Shown here one piece after another: positions 53,721-63,575 of a DNA stretch of 64,000 bases (position 1 is its first letter; the number at the start of each line of letters is the position of its first letter). Source of the stretch: Caloramator australicus RC3 (GTDB lineage: Bacteria; Bacillota; Clostridia; Clostridiales; Caloramatoraceae). Under the pieces are notes generated by a model. It was given only the letters and a program-made list of their open reading frames with translations. It did no database searches and was not told the DNA's origin. Where the stretch lies: the NCBI RefSeq assembly GCF_000297115.1, contig NZ_CAKP01000001.1, forward strand, positions 18,759-82,758, given 5' to 3'. A program made the translations under genes and the position numbers.

Positions 53721-55442
53721 TTATTTCCAACTTAAATTAAACCAATAATTACCTGAACCTTTATATGAGTATACTTTTATCTTGTAGGTTCCCGTTTTAG
53801 TGGGTAAATATCTAATTTGTTCTTGTCTTGCTGTTCCTTCTGATTTTGCTACAAGAGTTCCATTTGGATCATATAGATAAATATCAAAATCTATGCTTGT
53901 GGTATAATTTGAAATGATAAATGTTATTCCAACAGGCTTAGTTGTATCAGTTACATTAAATTGCCACCAATCAGTATTACCAGTTCCTGTTAAGCTGTCC
54001 TGAACAAATGTAAATCCAATGTTATCTGAGAAACTTCCACTAAAGCCTCCCGCCTGCTTTATACAATTATAAGGCAGTGCAATACCGTAGCCAAAATCTA
54101 TATCTTTCCCAGATGGTCCAAAATCCTTTAAGTTTGAACTGGAATAAAGAATATTCTTAACTTGCGAATCTGTGAGTGAATAATTAGCATCTAGCATTAA
54201 TGCTATAACCCCAGATATAAATGGCGTTGCCATCGATGTTCCACTATAGGTTACATAACTACTTGTTGTTCCTGCCTTTGCAGCCGTTATATTGCTTCCC
54301 GGTGCAGTTATATCAGGCTTTATTCGTCCATCTGCTGTCGGTCCTCTATTTGAAAATTCGGATAATACCCATCCCTTTTCTCCTGGATCATATACTGAAC
54401 CTACAGTAATAGCATTTGCTGCAGCTGCAGGGGAACCTATAGTATAAGTTCCAGGCCCTTCATTACCAGCTGCAACAACCATTATGATTCCATTATTGAC
54501 TGCATTATTTACTGCAACAGAAAGGCTATCCGTTCCATCAGAAGAGCCTGCTGCACCAAGGCTCATGTTCCCAATTCTTATATTATAGGTGTTTTTATTT
54601 TGTATCATCCAATTTATTCCTGATATAATACCACTTGTTGTTCCTGAACCAGAGGAATTTAAAACTTTAATACCTACCAGTGCTGCACCTGGTGCAACTC
54701 CCTTATAATTTGCATTACCCTCTCCTGTTCCCGCTGCAATACTTGCAACATGTGTTCCATGTCCATTATCATCATAAGGAGTAGTTCTCCCATTTATTAC
54801 ATCATACCAACCTATAACCTTTCCTCCATCTAAATCGACATGATTTGCATAAATGCCAGAGTCTATAATTGCTATAACTACATCGTTTTTAGAATAAGAT
54901 GTTTTATTCCCATCTCTATCTCCATCAACTCCAAAATCAACTCGTGCATTATTAACTCCAGTCCATTGGGAAGAAGTATCAAGATATGCTTTTACTTCTC
55001 TATCTAGTTCTATCCTCTCAACAAATGGTATTTTTGAAAGCGCTTTAACTTGTGCCTTTGTCATTACAGCAGAAAATCCATTTAGAGCATGCTGCCATCT
55101 ATCCTTCTCTTTAAACTTACCTACTTTATTCGCAATTTCATTTAGAACTTTATCTGAAGGATGCTCCTTTAATCTAACAATTACTGAAACTTCATCTGTT
55201 TCATTTAATTTAACCAAATCATCAAGGTCATCAGATATTTTGTTTCCATCCTTGTCTCCAAAAAATGGAGTTTTTTCGTTTAAATTAGTATTATCAATTT
55301 GTTTATCTACAATTTCTCCTGATTGTAACTCAACGGGTGTGCTTTGAATTACTTCACCTTCAGTTGCCTTTACAAAACTAGGTAAAAATAACATAAGCAA
55401 AAAAATTACCGTCAATAATGCTGATATCCTTCTTTTTTTCAT
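53721..55442 (-). CDS. Secreted subtilisin-like serine protease (S8) with I9 propeptide and PPC domain
   Basis: The 573-residue protein has a signal peptide (residues 1-27) and an I9-type propeptide (about 85-150, VIVRLKEHPSDKVLNEIA, ending FVERIELDREV). The catalytic domain carries Asp in VIAIIDSGIYANHVDL, His in DNGHGTHVASIAAG and Ser in YSGTSMATPFISG (near 403), with the oxyanion Asn in VAAGNEG. A C-terminal pre-peptidase (PPC) domain covers about 470-573 (FQVDSL-like, IDFDIYLYDPNG). It is a secreted endopeptidase activated by autoprocessing. GGAGTGTTTGG precedes the ATG. Confidence 0.95.
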   Translation of the reverse strand: MKKRRISALLTVIFLLMLFLPSFVKATEGEVIQSTPVELQSGEIVDKQIDNTNLNEKTPFFGDKDGNKISDDLDDLVKLNETDEVSVIVRLKEHPSDKVLNEIANKVGKFKEKDRWQHALNGFSAVMTKAQVKALSKIPFVERIELDREVKAYLDTSSQWTGVNNARVDFGVDGDRDGNKTSYSKNDVVIAIIDSGIYANHVDLDGGKVIGWYDVINGRTTPYDDNGHGTHVASIAAGTGEGNANYKGVAPGAALVGIKVLNSSGSGTTSGIISGINWMIQNKNTYNIRIGNMSLGAAGSSDGTDSLSVAVNNAVNNGIIMVVAAGNEGPGTYTIGSPAAAANAITVGSVYDPGEKGWVLSEFSNRGPTADGRIKPDITAPGSNITAAKAGTTSSYVTYSGTSMATPFISGVIALMLDANYSLTDSQVKNILYSSSNLKDFGPSGKDIDFGYGIALPYNCIKQAGGFSGSFSDNIGFTFVQDSLTGTGNTDWWQFNVTDTTKPVGITFIISNYTTSIDFDIYLYDPNGTLVAKSEGTARQEQIRYLPTKTGTYKIKVYSYKGSGNYWFNLSWK

Positions 55443-55531
55443 CCAAACACTCCTTTATTAAAATTTATTCCAATTTACAATATATGTAAGTCAAAATGCA
55501 TTTAGACCAACTTTCTTTTAAACAAAAAAAA

Positions 55532-55551
55532 GCTATGGCAAAGGCCATAGC
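55532..55551 (-). terminator. Terminator of the pfl operon
   Basis: GCTATGGC pairs with GCCATAGC around AAAG and is followed by TTTTTTT on the minus strand, just after pflA. Confidence 0.9.
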
Positions 55552-55554
55552 AAA

Positions 55555-56304
55555 TCACATAGCAATCTTATCAACAATTGCATGCTGTGTGGTCAAGTTT
55601 TGATTTAGAATCTCATATAATCTTTCCAATCTATCTTTATCAAGGGGAGGAACATTTTCTAATCTATATTTAATATTCATTTCCTTATACTTGTTAACAC
55701 CGTGAACATGATAAGGCAAAAGCTCAATCTTTTCTACATTAGGGATTGTATTTATGAATTTTGCAAGTTTTTTGATGTGCTCCTCGCCATCCGTTATTCC
55801 TGGAACTACTACATGTCTTATCCAAAGCTTTGTTCCATCTCTTTTGACAGCATTTAAAAATTCAAAAAATCCGTGCCTATCTGCTCCTGTAAGCTTTTTG
55901 TGTTCTATATCGTCTATGTGCTTAACATCAAGGAGCACAAGGTCTGTCCATTTTAATATTTCATCATATTTTCCTATTCCATAACCTGATGTATCAAGGG
56001 CAGTATGAATTCCCTCCTGTTTACATCTTTTAAAAAAATCTATTACAAATTCCGGCTGCAGGAGGGGATCTCCTCCAGAGAGGGTAACCCCTCCCTTTGA
56101 CCTTTGAAAATATATTTTATACCTTTTTACTTTATTTATAAGCTCATCAACGGTCATTTCTTGTCCGCCCTTTATATCCCATGTATCTGGGTTATGGCAG
56201 TAGGCACATCTTAATTTACACCCTTGCATAAACACTACAACCCTAATACCAGGTCCATCGACTAATCCCATTGTCTCTATAGAATGAACTCTTGCCTTTA
56301 TCAT
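55555..56304 (-). CDS. pflA: Pyruvate formate-lyase activating enzyme
   Basis: The 249-residue radical SAM enzyme has CKLRCAYC (residues 29-36), VTLSGGDPLLQPEFV and LWIRHVVVPGITDGEEHI. It generates the glycyl radical on PflB with SAM and a [4Fe-4S] cluster. There is no extra ferredoxin insert, unlike YjjW at 37 kb. The ribosome-binding site AAAGGGTGTAA overlaps the pflB stop, 3 bp away, so the pair is coupled. The lengths and motifs are those of classical PflA. Confidence 0.96.
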   Translation of the reverse strand: MIKARVHSIETMGLVDGPGIRVVVFMQGCKLRCAYCHNPDTWDIKGGQEMTVDELINKVKRYKIYFQRSKGGVTLSGGDPLLQPEFVIDFFKRCKQEGIHTALDTSGYGIGKYDEILKWTDLVLLDVKHIDDIEHKKLTGADRHGFFEFLNAVKRDGTKLWIRHVVVPGITDGEEHIKKLAKFINTIPNVEKIELLPYHVHGVNKYKEMNIKYRLENVPPLDKDRLERLYEILNQNLTTQHAIVDKIAM

Positions 56305-56307
56305 AAG

Positions 56308-58533
56308 TTACACCCTTTCATGAAAGGTTCTCTTAATTACTTCAAGCTGCTGCTCCCTTGTTAATCTTGCAAAGTTTACAGCATATCCCGAAACTCTAAT
56401 TGTAAGAGATGGATATTTTTCAGGATGTTCCATAGCATCCTCAAGCATTTCTCTATTTAACACATTAACATTTAAGTGGTGGGCACCTTGTCCAAAGTAT
56501 CCATCCATTATAGCAACAAGATTGCTAATTCTATCCTCCATATTCTTTCCAAGGGCATCTGGAAGGATTGAGAAGGTATTTGAAACTCCATCCATGCATG
56601 ATGAATATGGTATCTTTGCGACTGAGTTTAGTGAAGCCAAAGCACCGTTTATATCCCTTCCATGCATTGGGTTTGCCCCTGGTGCAAATGGTTCGCCCTG
56701 CTTTCTTCCATCAGGAGTTGAACCAGTTTTTTTACCATAAACTACATTTGAAGTTATAGTTAATACAGATAAAGTATGGATTGCATCCCTATATGTCTTG
56801 TGCTTTCTTAATTCATTTATAAACTTTTCAACAATTTCAACTGCAATTTTATCAACTCTGTCATCGTCATTGCCGAATTTTGGATAGTCACCTTCTATTT
56901 CAAAATCGACAGCAACTCCATCTTCCCTTATTGGTTTTACCCTTGCATATTTTATTGCACTTAATGAATCAACTGCAACTGAAAGCCCTGCAATTCCAAA
57001 GGCCATAAGCCTTTCAACATTTGTATCATGTAGTGCAAGCTGCAAAGATTCATAGGCATATTTATCGTGCATGTAGTGAATTACATTCATTGTATTTACA
57101 TAAAGTTCTGCAAGCCAAGCCATCATTTTTTCAAATTTTTGCATTACATCATCATAATTTAAATATTCACCCTCAGGAAGTTCTACCTTGGGTCCAACTT
57201 GTTCTTTTAAGACTTCATCCTTTCCACCATTTATTGCATATAAAAGTGCCTTTGCAAGATTTGCTCTTGCTCCAAAGAACTGCATTTGCTTTCCTACCTT
57301 CATTGCAGACACGCAGCAAGCTATAGCGTAATCATCGCCAAATATAGGTCTCATTACATCATCATTTTCATACTGAACAGAATCCGTCTTTATTGAAATC
57401 TCAGCACAGAACTTTTTAAAGTTTTCAGGAAGATCAACTGACCATAAAACAGTCATATTTGGTTCTGGTGCAGGTCCTAAATTTATCAATGTATTGAGGA
57501 ATCTAAAGCTCGTCTTTGTAACTAAAGTTCTTCCATCAAGGCCCATCCCTCCGATTGCTTCTGTAACCCAAGTAGGATCCCCTGCAAATAGTTCGTTGTA
57601 TTCAGGTGTTCTTAAGTGCCTTGCAAGTCTTAGCTTAATAACAAATTGGTCAATTAGCTCCTGAGCTTCTTCTTCTGTTATTGCCCCGTTTCTTAAATCT
57701 CTTTCAATATATATATCAAGGAATGTCGAAACTCTTCCTAAGGACATTGCAGCTCCGTTTTGCTGCTTTATTGCTGCAAGATATGCAAAATATAGCCATT
57801 GAACAGCCTCTTTAGCATCCTTTGCAGGTCTTGATATATCATATCCGTAGGATTGAGCCATTTCTTTTAATTCTTCCAATGCCTTAATTTGTTCCGTTAA
57901 TTCTTCTCTAAGTCTTATAACATCATCCGTCATTGCACCATTTAAATTTCTTTTATCTTCCTTTTTCTTTTCAATTAAAAAGTCCGCACCATATAAGGGT
58001 AGTCTTCTGTAATCCCCTATAATTCTTCCTCTACCATAGGCATCTGGAAGCCCTGTTATTACTCCTGTTTTTCTAGCAAGCTTCATCTCATCTGTATAAG
58101 CATCAAAAACACCTTGATTGTGGGTTTTTCTATATTTGGTAAATATTTCAACCATATTTGGATTAACTTCATAACCATAGGCCCTTGCAGCATTAACTGC
58201 CATTCTAATTCCACCCCATGGATTTACAATTCTCTTAAGGGGTGCATCAGTTTGAAAGCCTACTATAACTTCATTTTCCTTATCTAAGTAGCCAGGTTTA
58301 TATGCATTTATTCCTGAAACTGTATCAGTATCTAAATCGATTATCCCCTTTTTGATCTCTTCTAAAAGAAGCTGCTTTGCCTTGTCCCAAACTTTGTTAG
58401 TTCTTTCCGTCGGTCCTACAAGGAAGGATGAATCTCCCTCGTAAGGGGTGTAGTTCTTTTGAATAAAATCCCTAACATCTATATCTTCAGTCCATTTGCC
58501 TGCAACAAATCCATTCCATTCTGCAAACCTCAT
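56308..58533 (-). CDS. pflB: Pyruvate formate-lyase (formate C-acetyltransferase)
   Basis: The 741-residue enzyme converts pyruvate and CoA to acetyl-CoA and formate under anaerobic conditions. The tandem catalytic cysteines are in [27 protein letters not shown] (near 408-409), and the glycyl-radical loop is [15 protein letters not shown] near the C-terminus (Gly near 716). [24 protein letters not shown] is also conserved. The length is just below the E. coli protein (760). GGAGG precedes the ATG. An inverted repeat lies about 70-105 bp upstream. Confidence 0.97.
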   Translation of the reverse strand: MRFAEWNGFVAGKWTEDIDVRDFIQKNYTPYEGDSSFLVGPTERTNKVWDKAKQLLLEEIKKGIIDLDTDTVSGINAYKPGYLDKENEVIVGFQTDAPLKRIVNPWGGIRMAVNAARAYGYEVNPNMVEIFTKYRKTHNQGVFDAYTDEMKLARKTGVITGLPDAYGRGRIIGDYRRLPLYGADFLIEKKKEDKRNLNGAMTDDVIRLREELTEQIKALEELKEMAQSYGYDISRPAKDAKEAVQWLYFAYLAAIKQQNGAAMSLGRVSTFLDIYIERDLRNGAITEEEAQELIDQFVIKLRLARHLRTPEYNELFAGDPTWVTEAIGGMGLDGRTLVTKTSFRFLNTLINLGPAPEPNMTVLWSVDLPENFKKFCAEISIKTDSVQYENDDVMRPIFGDDYAIACCVSAMKVGKQMQFFGARANLAKALLYAINGGKDEVLKEQVGPKVELPEGEYLNYDDVMQKFEKMMAWLAELYVNTMNVIHYMHDKYAYESLQLALHDTNVERLMAFGIAGLSVAVDSLSAIKYARVKPIREDGVAVDFEIEGDYPKFGNDDDRVDKIAVEIVEKFINELRKHKTYRDAIHTLSVLTITSNVVYGKKTGSTPDGRKQGEPFAPGANPMHGRDINGALASLNSVAKIPYSSCMDGVSNTFSILPDALGKNMEDRISNLVAIMDGYFGQGAHHLNVNVLNREMLEDAMEHPEKYPSLTIRVSGYAVNFARLTREQQLEVIKRTFHERV

Positions 58534-58600
58534 AATAAAACCTCCTATTAAATAATAATTCTTATCCGCATTCTTATTATATTATATTTTTTATTCTGTT

Positions 58601-58639
58601 GCAATACTTTTTTCTTTGATTTTCAACATTTTGTATTGC
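58601..58639. promoter_or_regulatory. Inverted repeat upstream of pflB
   Basis: GCAATAC (58601-58607) and GTATTGC (58633-58639) are exact inverted 7-mers 25 nt apart in the pflB upstream region. They could be operator half-sites; they do not match the Rex consensus. AT-rich sequence limits certainty. Confidence 0.3.
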
Positions 58640-58722
58640 TGTTATATTATTTTAATTCATCTGTTATACTATTAACAAGTTAAAATATTCTAAATAATCT
58701 GATTATACTCAATAATAAAAAA

Positions 58723-58761
58723 CACCTTAAATGTTAGAATTTAATTCTAACATTTAAGGTG
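58723..58761 (-). terminator. Perfect 18-bp stem-loop terminating the exporter operon
   Basis: An exact 18-bp stem with a TTA loop (outer CACCTTAAATG / CATTTAAGGTG) lies after the permease gene. The minus-strand continuation is TTTTTTATTATTG. Confidence 0.92.
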
Positions 58762-58783
58762 AATGTCTTCTTATATGAAAATT

Positions 58784-59992
58784 TTATTCATACCTTAACG
58801 CCTCAATTGGATCAAGCTTTGATGCTTTATTTGCTGGATATATTCCAAAAAATATTCCAACGGCGCTTGAGAAGGAAAATGCAATAAGAACTGTTGTAAT
58901 ACTAACCTTTGGTGCAATGTTTAAAAAGCTTCCAATAGCAAAGGCTGCAAGTATTCCAAGCATCATACCGATTATTCCCCCTATTAGGGATATTATGAGG
59001 GACTCTATTAAAAACTGAATAAGTATATCCCTTCTTCTTGCACCTATTGCCTTTCTTATTCCTATCTCCCTCGTCCTTTCTGTTACTGATACCAGCATTA
59101 TGTTCATAACTCCTATTCCACCCACTAATAAAGAAATCCCTGCAATTGCTCCAATTACTGCAGTAAATATTCCAAGTATCCTGTTAACCTGGTCAAGCTG
59201 TTTAACTAAATTTTCTGCTTTATATTTGTCCTTATTATGGTGAACCGATTCTAAAAGCCTTATAATATTTTTAGCAACTAAATCGCTATCCTTTGTGTTT
59301 TCAAGCAGAACCTCTATTTGATTTATGTTAAAAGTCTTTTCAAATATAGATTCTGAAACAGTTATGGGAATGTAGCAAAATATAGGCATATTTTCTGCAA
59401 AGCTTGCGGCAAGTGCTCCGTTTTCGTTTTTGTAAACTCCCACTATAAGTGCCCTTATTAGCTTTTCGTTGTTACCAATTTTAATCGTCTTACCAACGCA
59501 ATCCTCGTAACCGAACAATTTCTTTGCACTTATGTTGTCGATAACCACAACAGCTTTTTTGGCTAAAACATCCTTTTCCGAAAGGAATCTTCCATAAAGT
59601 ATATCAAGCTTATATATCTTATTAAAATCACTATTGGTTCCCATAAACACTGCCCTTTTTTGGCTTTTTTCCGTTTTTATAAGCCCAATCTGCTGAAAAA
59701 ATGGAGCAGCATTTTTAACTTCCTTAATTCTTGTCTTAACAAGCTCAACATCTTTTGTGGTAAAATAATCTTTTTTAGTAAGGGACTTATTATTATCTAC
59801 CTTTATTTCAACTATATTTACACCAATCTTTTCAAACTCACCAGTTATTGCACTTTGTCCACCTTGACCGATTGATACGATTGTAATAACGCTGGAAATG
59901 CCAATTATTATCCCAAGCATTGTAAGAAAAGATCTTAATTTATTGGCAAAAATTGACCCTATTGCAACCTTAAAGCTCTCATATATGTTCAT
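58784..59992 (-). CDS. MacB-type ABC transporter permease
   Basis: The 402-residue protein has one N-terminal helix (residues 18-40, RSFLTMLGIIIGISSVITIVSIGQGG), a large periplasmic-type MacB_PCD domain (about 45-245) and a C-terminal FtsX domain with three helices (about 275-395; GVMNIMLVSVTERTREIGIRKAIGA and NKASKLDPIEALRYE). MacB systems export peptides, lipids or antibiotics mechanically, in concert with a MacA-like adaptor. It is the last gene of the MarR-adaptor-ATPase-permease operon and has a GGTGGTATT-like site. Confidence 0.95.
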   Translation of the reverse strand: MNIYESFKVAIGSIFANKLRSFLTMLGIIIGISSVITIVSIGQGGQSAITGEFEKIGVNIVEIKVDNNKSLTKKDYFTTKDVELVKTRIKEVKNAAPFFQQIGLIKTEKSQKRAVFMGTNSDFNKIYKLDILYGRFLSEKDVLAKKAVVVIDNISAKKLFGYEDCVGKTIKIGNNEKLIRALIVGVYKNENGALAASFAENMPIFCYIPITVSESIFEKTFNINQIEVLLENTKDSDLVAKNIIRLLESVHHNKDKYKAENLVKQLDQVNRILGIFTAVIGAIAGISLLVGGIGVMNIMLVSVTERTREIGIRKAIGARRRDILIQFLIESLIISLIGGIIGMMLGILAAFAIGSFLNIAPKVSITTVLIAFSFSSAVGIFFGIYPANKASKLDPIEALRYE

Positions 59993-60003
59993 AATACCAC
60001 CAC

Positions 60004-60696
60004 CTAATAGACAACCCTATTTTGAACTAATTTATCCTCAACTATCCTTCCATCCCTTATTCTAACTTCCCTCTTAGTATGCTGTGCAATATCCCTTTCG
60101 TGGGTAACCATTATAATAGTCGCCCCTTCATCATTTAAACTTTGAAATATCTTCATAACTTCAATACTGGATTGAGTGTCAAGATTCCCTGTAGGCTCAT
60201 CCGCCATTATTATAGAAGGATTTAGGACAATTGCCCTTGCTATCGCAACCCTTTGCTTTTGTCCTCCTGAAAGTTCATTCGGTTTATGATGCAGTCTATC
60301 GGAAAGTCCTACCTTATCAAGAGCCTCCTTTGCCATCTTTATCCTTTTGGAATAGGAAATTCCTGCATATATCAAAGGAAGCTCAACGTTTTCTAAAGCA
60401 GATAATCTAGGCAAAAGGTTAAAGGCTTGAAAAACAAAACCTATTTCCCTATTTCTTATCCTCGCAAGCTCATCATCGCTTAAAGAGGATACATCAACAT
60501 CCTTTAAAAAATACTTTCCCTTTGTTGGTCTATCTAAGCATCCTAAAATATTCATAAGGGTGGATTTACCGGAACCTGATGGTCCAACTATTGATATATA
60601 TTCTCCCTTTTTCACCTCAAGGTTTACTTCCCTTAAGGCCTCAAACTCAATTTTGCCAGTTGAATATACTTTAACTAAATTTTCAAGCCTTATCAT
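60004..60696 (-). CDS. MacB/LolD-type ABC ATPase
   Basis: The 230-residue ATPase has Walker [11 protein letters not shown] (near 38-47), the family-specific Q-loop [24 protein letters not shown], the signature [15 protein letters not shown], Walker [15 protein letters not shown] and the H-loop MVTHERDIA. It energises the downstream permease. Its ATG overlaps the stop of the adaptor gene (ATGA). The [16 protein letters not shown] block is characteristic of the MacB/LolD group rather than importers. Confidence 0.96.
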   Translation of the reverse strand: MIRLENLVKVYSTGKIEFEALREVNLEVKKGEYISIVGPSGSGKSTLMNILGCLDRPTKGKYFLKDVDVSSLSDDELARIRNREIGFVFQAFNLLPRLSALENVELPLIYAGISYSKRIKMAKEALDKVGLSDRLHHKPNELSGGQKQRVAIARAIVLNPSIIMADEPTGNLDTQSSIEVMKIFQSLNDEGATIIMVTHERDIAQHTKREVRIRDGRIVEDKLVQNRVVY

Positions 60697-61781
60697 TCTT
60701 TCACTTCCTTTTCAAAAACCTTTGCACCATTTGTAAGGGTTGAAGGTGGATTTAAGATAACTTTATTCCCTTCTTTAAGTCCCTCTACAACTTCAACTTC
60801 AACATCTGATGTAAATCCAGTTTTTATCTTTACTTTATTTGCTATTCCGTTTTCCACAACATATACATATTCATTCCCATATTTATCTGTAATTACAGCT
60901 TCAGCAGGAACCTTTAATGCATTATCCTTTCTTCCAAGAATTATATCAACATCAACATCAAATCCTGACTTTAAGTTTTCATCCTGGTTTAATATCTTTA
61001 CATAAGCTTTAATTACTGTATCTACTCCCTGCATTGATTGGACCTTTGTTGCAACAGGACTTATATAATCTAATGTCCCCTTATATGATTTATCATAAAA
61101 TTTTACAATCACCTGTTGACCCTTTTTAAGATTTACAATATCATATTGATTTACATTTAAAGCAACATTTAAACTGCTTACATCTTCAACAGTTACAATA
61201 AGGCCTTGAGCCATCGCACCTTCCTTTGCATTTAAAAATGTTACAACTCCGTCTATATCACTTACTATAAATTTTTGCTGTTTCTTTATATTTTCTTTTA
61301 TACTTAAAACATTTAATCTTGCTATTTCAACCTGTTTTTCTTGAATTTTAATTTGGTTGTCTAAATTTTGCCCTTGCTGAGTTTGTATATTCTGCCCTTG
61401 CATAGATGTATTTAACTTTTCTTTTTGTTCCTTTAAACTTTCAAGTTGAAGTTTTGCTATTTCATACTGATTTTCTGCAATTTTTAATTGATTTGTAAGG
61501 TCTTGAACTTCAAAATCAACAAGTTTTTGTCCCTTTTTAACCTTTTCCCCTTCTTTAACGTAAACTTTAACTACTTTATTGCCAAAGCCATAGTATTCCT
61601 TTTTATTTTTCGATTCGACTATTCCATTAGTAGAATAAAGTGAAATTAGTTCTCCCCTTTTTACAGTATCCATTGTAACCTCTGTCCCTTTTTTGATTCT
61701 TCTACTTAAACCAAGTAATATTAATGAAAAAGCTGCCACTATAATTAGCAAAATAGATATTACTTTAACCGACTTTTTCAT
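60693..61781 (-). CDS. MacA/HlyD-type membrane fusion protein (efflux adaptor)
   Basis: The 362-residue adaptor has one N-terminal helix (residues 5-24). A biotinyl-lipoyl half follows ([21 protein letters not shown] near 68-88), a long coiled-coil hairpin with a Gln-rich tip (about 95-175), the second lipoyl half ([19 protein letters not shown]) and beta-barrel and membrane-proximal domains. Gram-positive members work with MacB-like transporters to export peptides or drugs. The start at 61781 follows GGGGTGATAAG. It overlaps marR in the upstream direction only through the longer, unlikely start. Confidence 0.92.
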   Translation of the reverse strand: MKKSVKVISILLIIVAAFSLILLGLSRRIKKGTEVTMDTVKRGELISLYSTNGIVESKNKKEYYGFGNKVVKVYVKEGEKVKKGQKLVDFEVQDLTNQLKIAENQYEIAKLQLESLKEQKEKLNTSMQGQNIQTQQGQNLDNQIKIQEKQVEIARLNVLSIKENIKKQQKFIVSDIDGVVTFLNAKEGAMAQGLIVTVEDVSSLNVALNVNQYDIVNLKKGQQVIVKFYDKSYKGTLDYISPVATKVQSMQGVDTVIKAYVKILNQDENLKSGFDVDVDIILGRKDNALKVPAEAVITDKYGNEYVYVVENGIANKVKIKTGFTSDVEVEVVEGLKEGNKVILNPPSTLTNGAKVFEKEVKE

Positions 61782-61791
61782 CTTATCACCC

Positions 61792-62229
61792 CTAATCATT
61801 TTTAATTATTTCATCAAGTTTTTTAAGCCCCTTTATTATTATTTCAAAATCTTCAGCCGAAATATCCTTTAGGACATACTCTAAAAATTCCTTAAATTTA
61901 TTTTCAATATTTCTTTTTTCCAATTCAGCCTTTTCCGTTGGAATTATTATTACCCGTCTTCTATCATCTTTATCTTGAATTCTTTTAACATAGCCTTCCA
62001 TCTCAAGCTCATCAATAATTCCACAAACTGTGCTGTTTGCAAGGCCAACTAATGAGCTTAATTCCTTTAAAGTCATTGGAGGGCTATTCATTATATGAAA
62101 CATTACCTTCATAGCCGACTGACTTTTATTTTTGCATTTAAATGGAGGGCTAAATTTAGAAGCCCTCTTTACCTTCTTATTTATTGATGTTAAAACTTCA
62201 AGAATTTCTAATGCCTTACTGCTATTCAT
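61792..62229 (-). CDS. MarR-family transcriptional regulator
   Basis: The 145-residue protein has a winged helix (about 55-110; MTLKELSSLVGLANSTVCGIIDELEMEGYVKRIQDKDDRRRVIIIPT), flanked by dimerisation helices. A Cys in the recognition helix region (TVCGI) and another in FKCKNK are visible, which might sense oxidation. It is the first gene of the exporter operon and probably represses it; an 18-bp palindrome lies 22 bp upstream of its ATG. The ribosome-binding site is AAGGTGTTGTT. Confidence 0.93.
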   Translation of the reverse strand: MNSSKALEILEVLTSINKKVKRASKFSPPFKCKNKSQSAMKVMFHIMNSPPMTLKELSSLVGLANSTVCGIIDELEMEGYVKRIQDKDDRRRVIIIPTEKAELEKRNIENKFKEFLEYVLKDISAEDFEIIIKGLKKLDEIIKND

Positions 62230-62250
62230 AACAACACCTTCGCCTTCGAA

Positions 62251-62268
62251 TAATTCGATTACGAATTA
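62251..62268. promoter_or_regulatory. Palindromic operator of the MarR-exporter operon
   Basis: TAATTCG-ATTA-CGAATTA is a perfect 7-4-7 inverted repeat just upstream of marR. A looser second copy, ATTCG-GGTTTT-CGAAT, lies at 62308-62323. Two such sites suit autoregulation by the MarR protein; the divergent Fe-S gene could also be affected. Confidence 0.6.
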
Positions 62269-62476
62269 ATTTTACAACTTTTTCAAGTTCTATTCAACAA
62301 GATACTATTCGGGTTTTCGAATTATTAATCATCCAATCCACATTTTTTACTTTTAAAACTTATATAAAATCTTTTTCATCTATTGTTAAGTAGAATAGTA
62401 TTTGTTTTTTCTATAACATATAAATTTTATTTCAGTTTATAATTATCATGTAAAATAAATGAAAAGGATTGATTTT

Positions 62477-63538
62477 ATGAAAACTAATATTTCTACTAAG
62501 ATTATTCAAATAGCTGAAAAATACCATGAGATATGTAAAGGATGTAATATATGCACAAAGGGCTGCATATTACTAAAGGACTATGTAAAACATCCTAAAG
62601 AATTTTTAAAAAGTTTATACGAAGAAAAAAACATAGATAATAAACTTCCCTATTATTGTTTCTCCTGTAATGTTTGTAAAAATTTATGCCCAAGTGAAGT
62701 TGATTTTAATAAGCTTTTTATGGAGGCTAAAAAAGAAATATCAAGAGGTAAAAAAAGCCCCCACAAAAAACATTTTATAATTCGCAATCATCAAAGGTTA
62801 TCTAGTTCTAAAATTTTCTCTACAGTAAAAGGAAAATCGGCAGTTGGATTTATGCCTGGATGTAGCCTTTCTTCCTTTGATCCAGAGCTTGTTACTAAAA
62901 TACATGAGTTATTAAAAAACAAATACCAAAATTTATCATTAATATTAAAATGCTGTGGAAATCCTTCCTATTCAATTGGTGAAATGGAAAGATTTAATAG
63001 AATGTATAGCTCATTAAAATTTTCATTAGAAAAAAACGGTATTGAGCACGTTATAACAGCCTGTCAATCCTGTTATAAAACCATAAAAGAAAACTCACCA
63101 AACTTAAAGGTTACTTCCCTTTGGGAAGAACTAAAAAGCTTTAATCTTCCAAAGCTTAACACAAAGGATGAATTTTTTATATTCGACTCATGTTCTGCTG
63201 ATGAAAATGCAAAAAAAAGTATAAGGGAGATTGCTAAAAAGCTAAATATCAAAATTGAAAACAATGAAGTAGTGAGAAATTCAAAATGCTGTGGGCTTGG
63301 TGGATGCGTTCATGCTATAAACAGCGACATTTTTAAATCTAATCTAAAGAAACATGAAGAAAATATTAAATCCGAAAAAGTTCTTACCTATTGTGCTGGA
63401 TGCAGGGATGCACTATCAAATGTAAAGGATGCATTTCATATCTTAGAACTTATTTTTAATAGCGATAATCTAAAGCCTAAGGCACCGACTAAAACCTCAA
63501 AGGCCTGGTTAAATAGATTAAAATTAAAAGCCCGTTAA
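62477..63538 (+). CDS. HdrD-like iron-sulfur protein (ferredoxin plus CCG domains)
   Basis: The 353-residue cytoplasmic protein has an N-terminal pair of [4Fe-4S] motifs (CKGCNICTKGC near 24-34; CFSCNVCKNLCPSEVD near 61-76). Two CCG domains follow: LKCCGNPSYS with HVITACQSCYKT, and SKCCGLGGCVHA with TYCAGCRDAL. These resemble the non-cubane cluster sites of heterodisulfide reductase subunit D and of GlpC/LutA-like proteins. Its electron partner is not adjacent. The ATG at 62477 follows AAAGGATTGATTTT. It is divergent from marR. Confidence 0.88.
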   Translation: MKTNISTKIIQIAEKYHEICKGCNICTKGCILLKDYVKHPKEFLKSLYEEKNIDNKLPYYCFSCNVCKNLCPSEVDFNKLFMEAKKEISRGKKSPHKKHFIIRNHQRLSSSKIFSTVKGKSAVGFMPGCSLSSFDPELVTKIHELLKNKYQNLSLILKCCGNPSYSIGEMERFNRMYSSLKFSLEKNGIEHVITACQSCYKTIKENSPNLKVTSLWEELKSFNLPKLNTKDEFFIFDSCSADENAKKSIREIAKKLNIKIENNEVVRNSKCCGLGGCVHAINSDIFKSNLKKHEENIKSEKVLTYCAGCRDALSNVKDAFHILELIFNSDNLKPKAPTKTSKAWLNRLKLKAR

Positions 63539-63547
63539 GGGCTTTTT
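63526..63547 (+). terminator. Terminator of the HdrD-like gene
   Basis: AAAAGCCC pairs with GGGCTTTT around GTTAA, followed by Ts; it overlaps the stop codon. Confidence 0.9.
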
Positions 63548-63575
63548 AAATTTCACTTTATTCCTTTACGCTTCC

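Noticed and set aside
56522..57326. Several open frames on the plus strand inside pflB
   Set aside because: They are antisense shadows of a highly conserved gene; none has a start signal.
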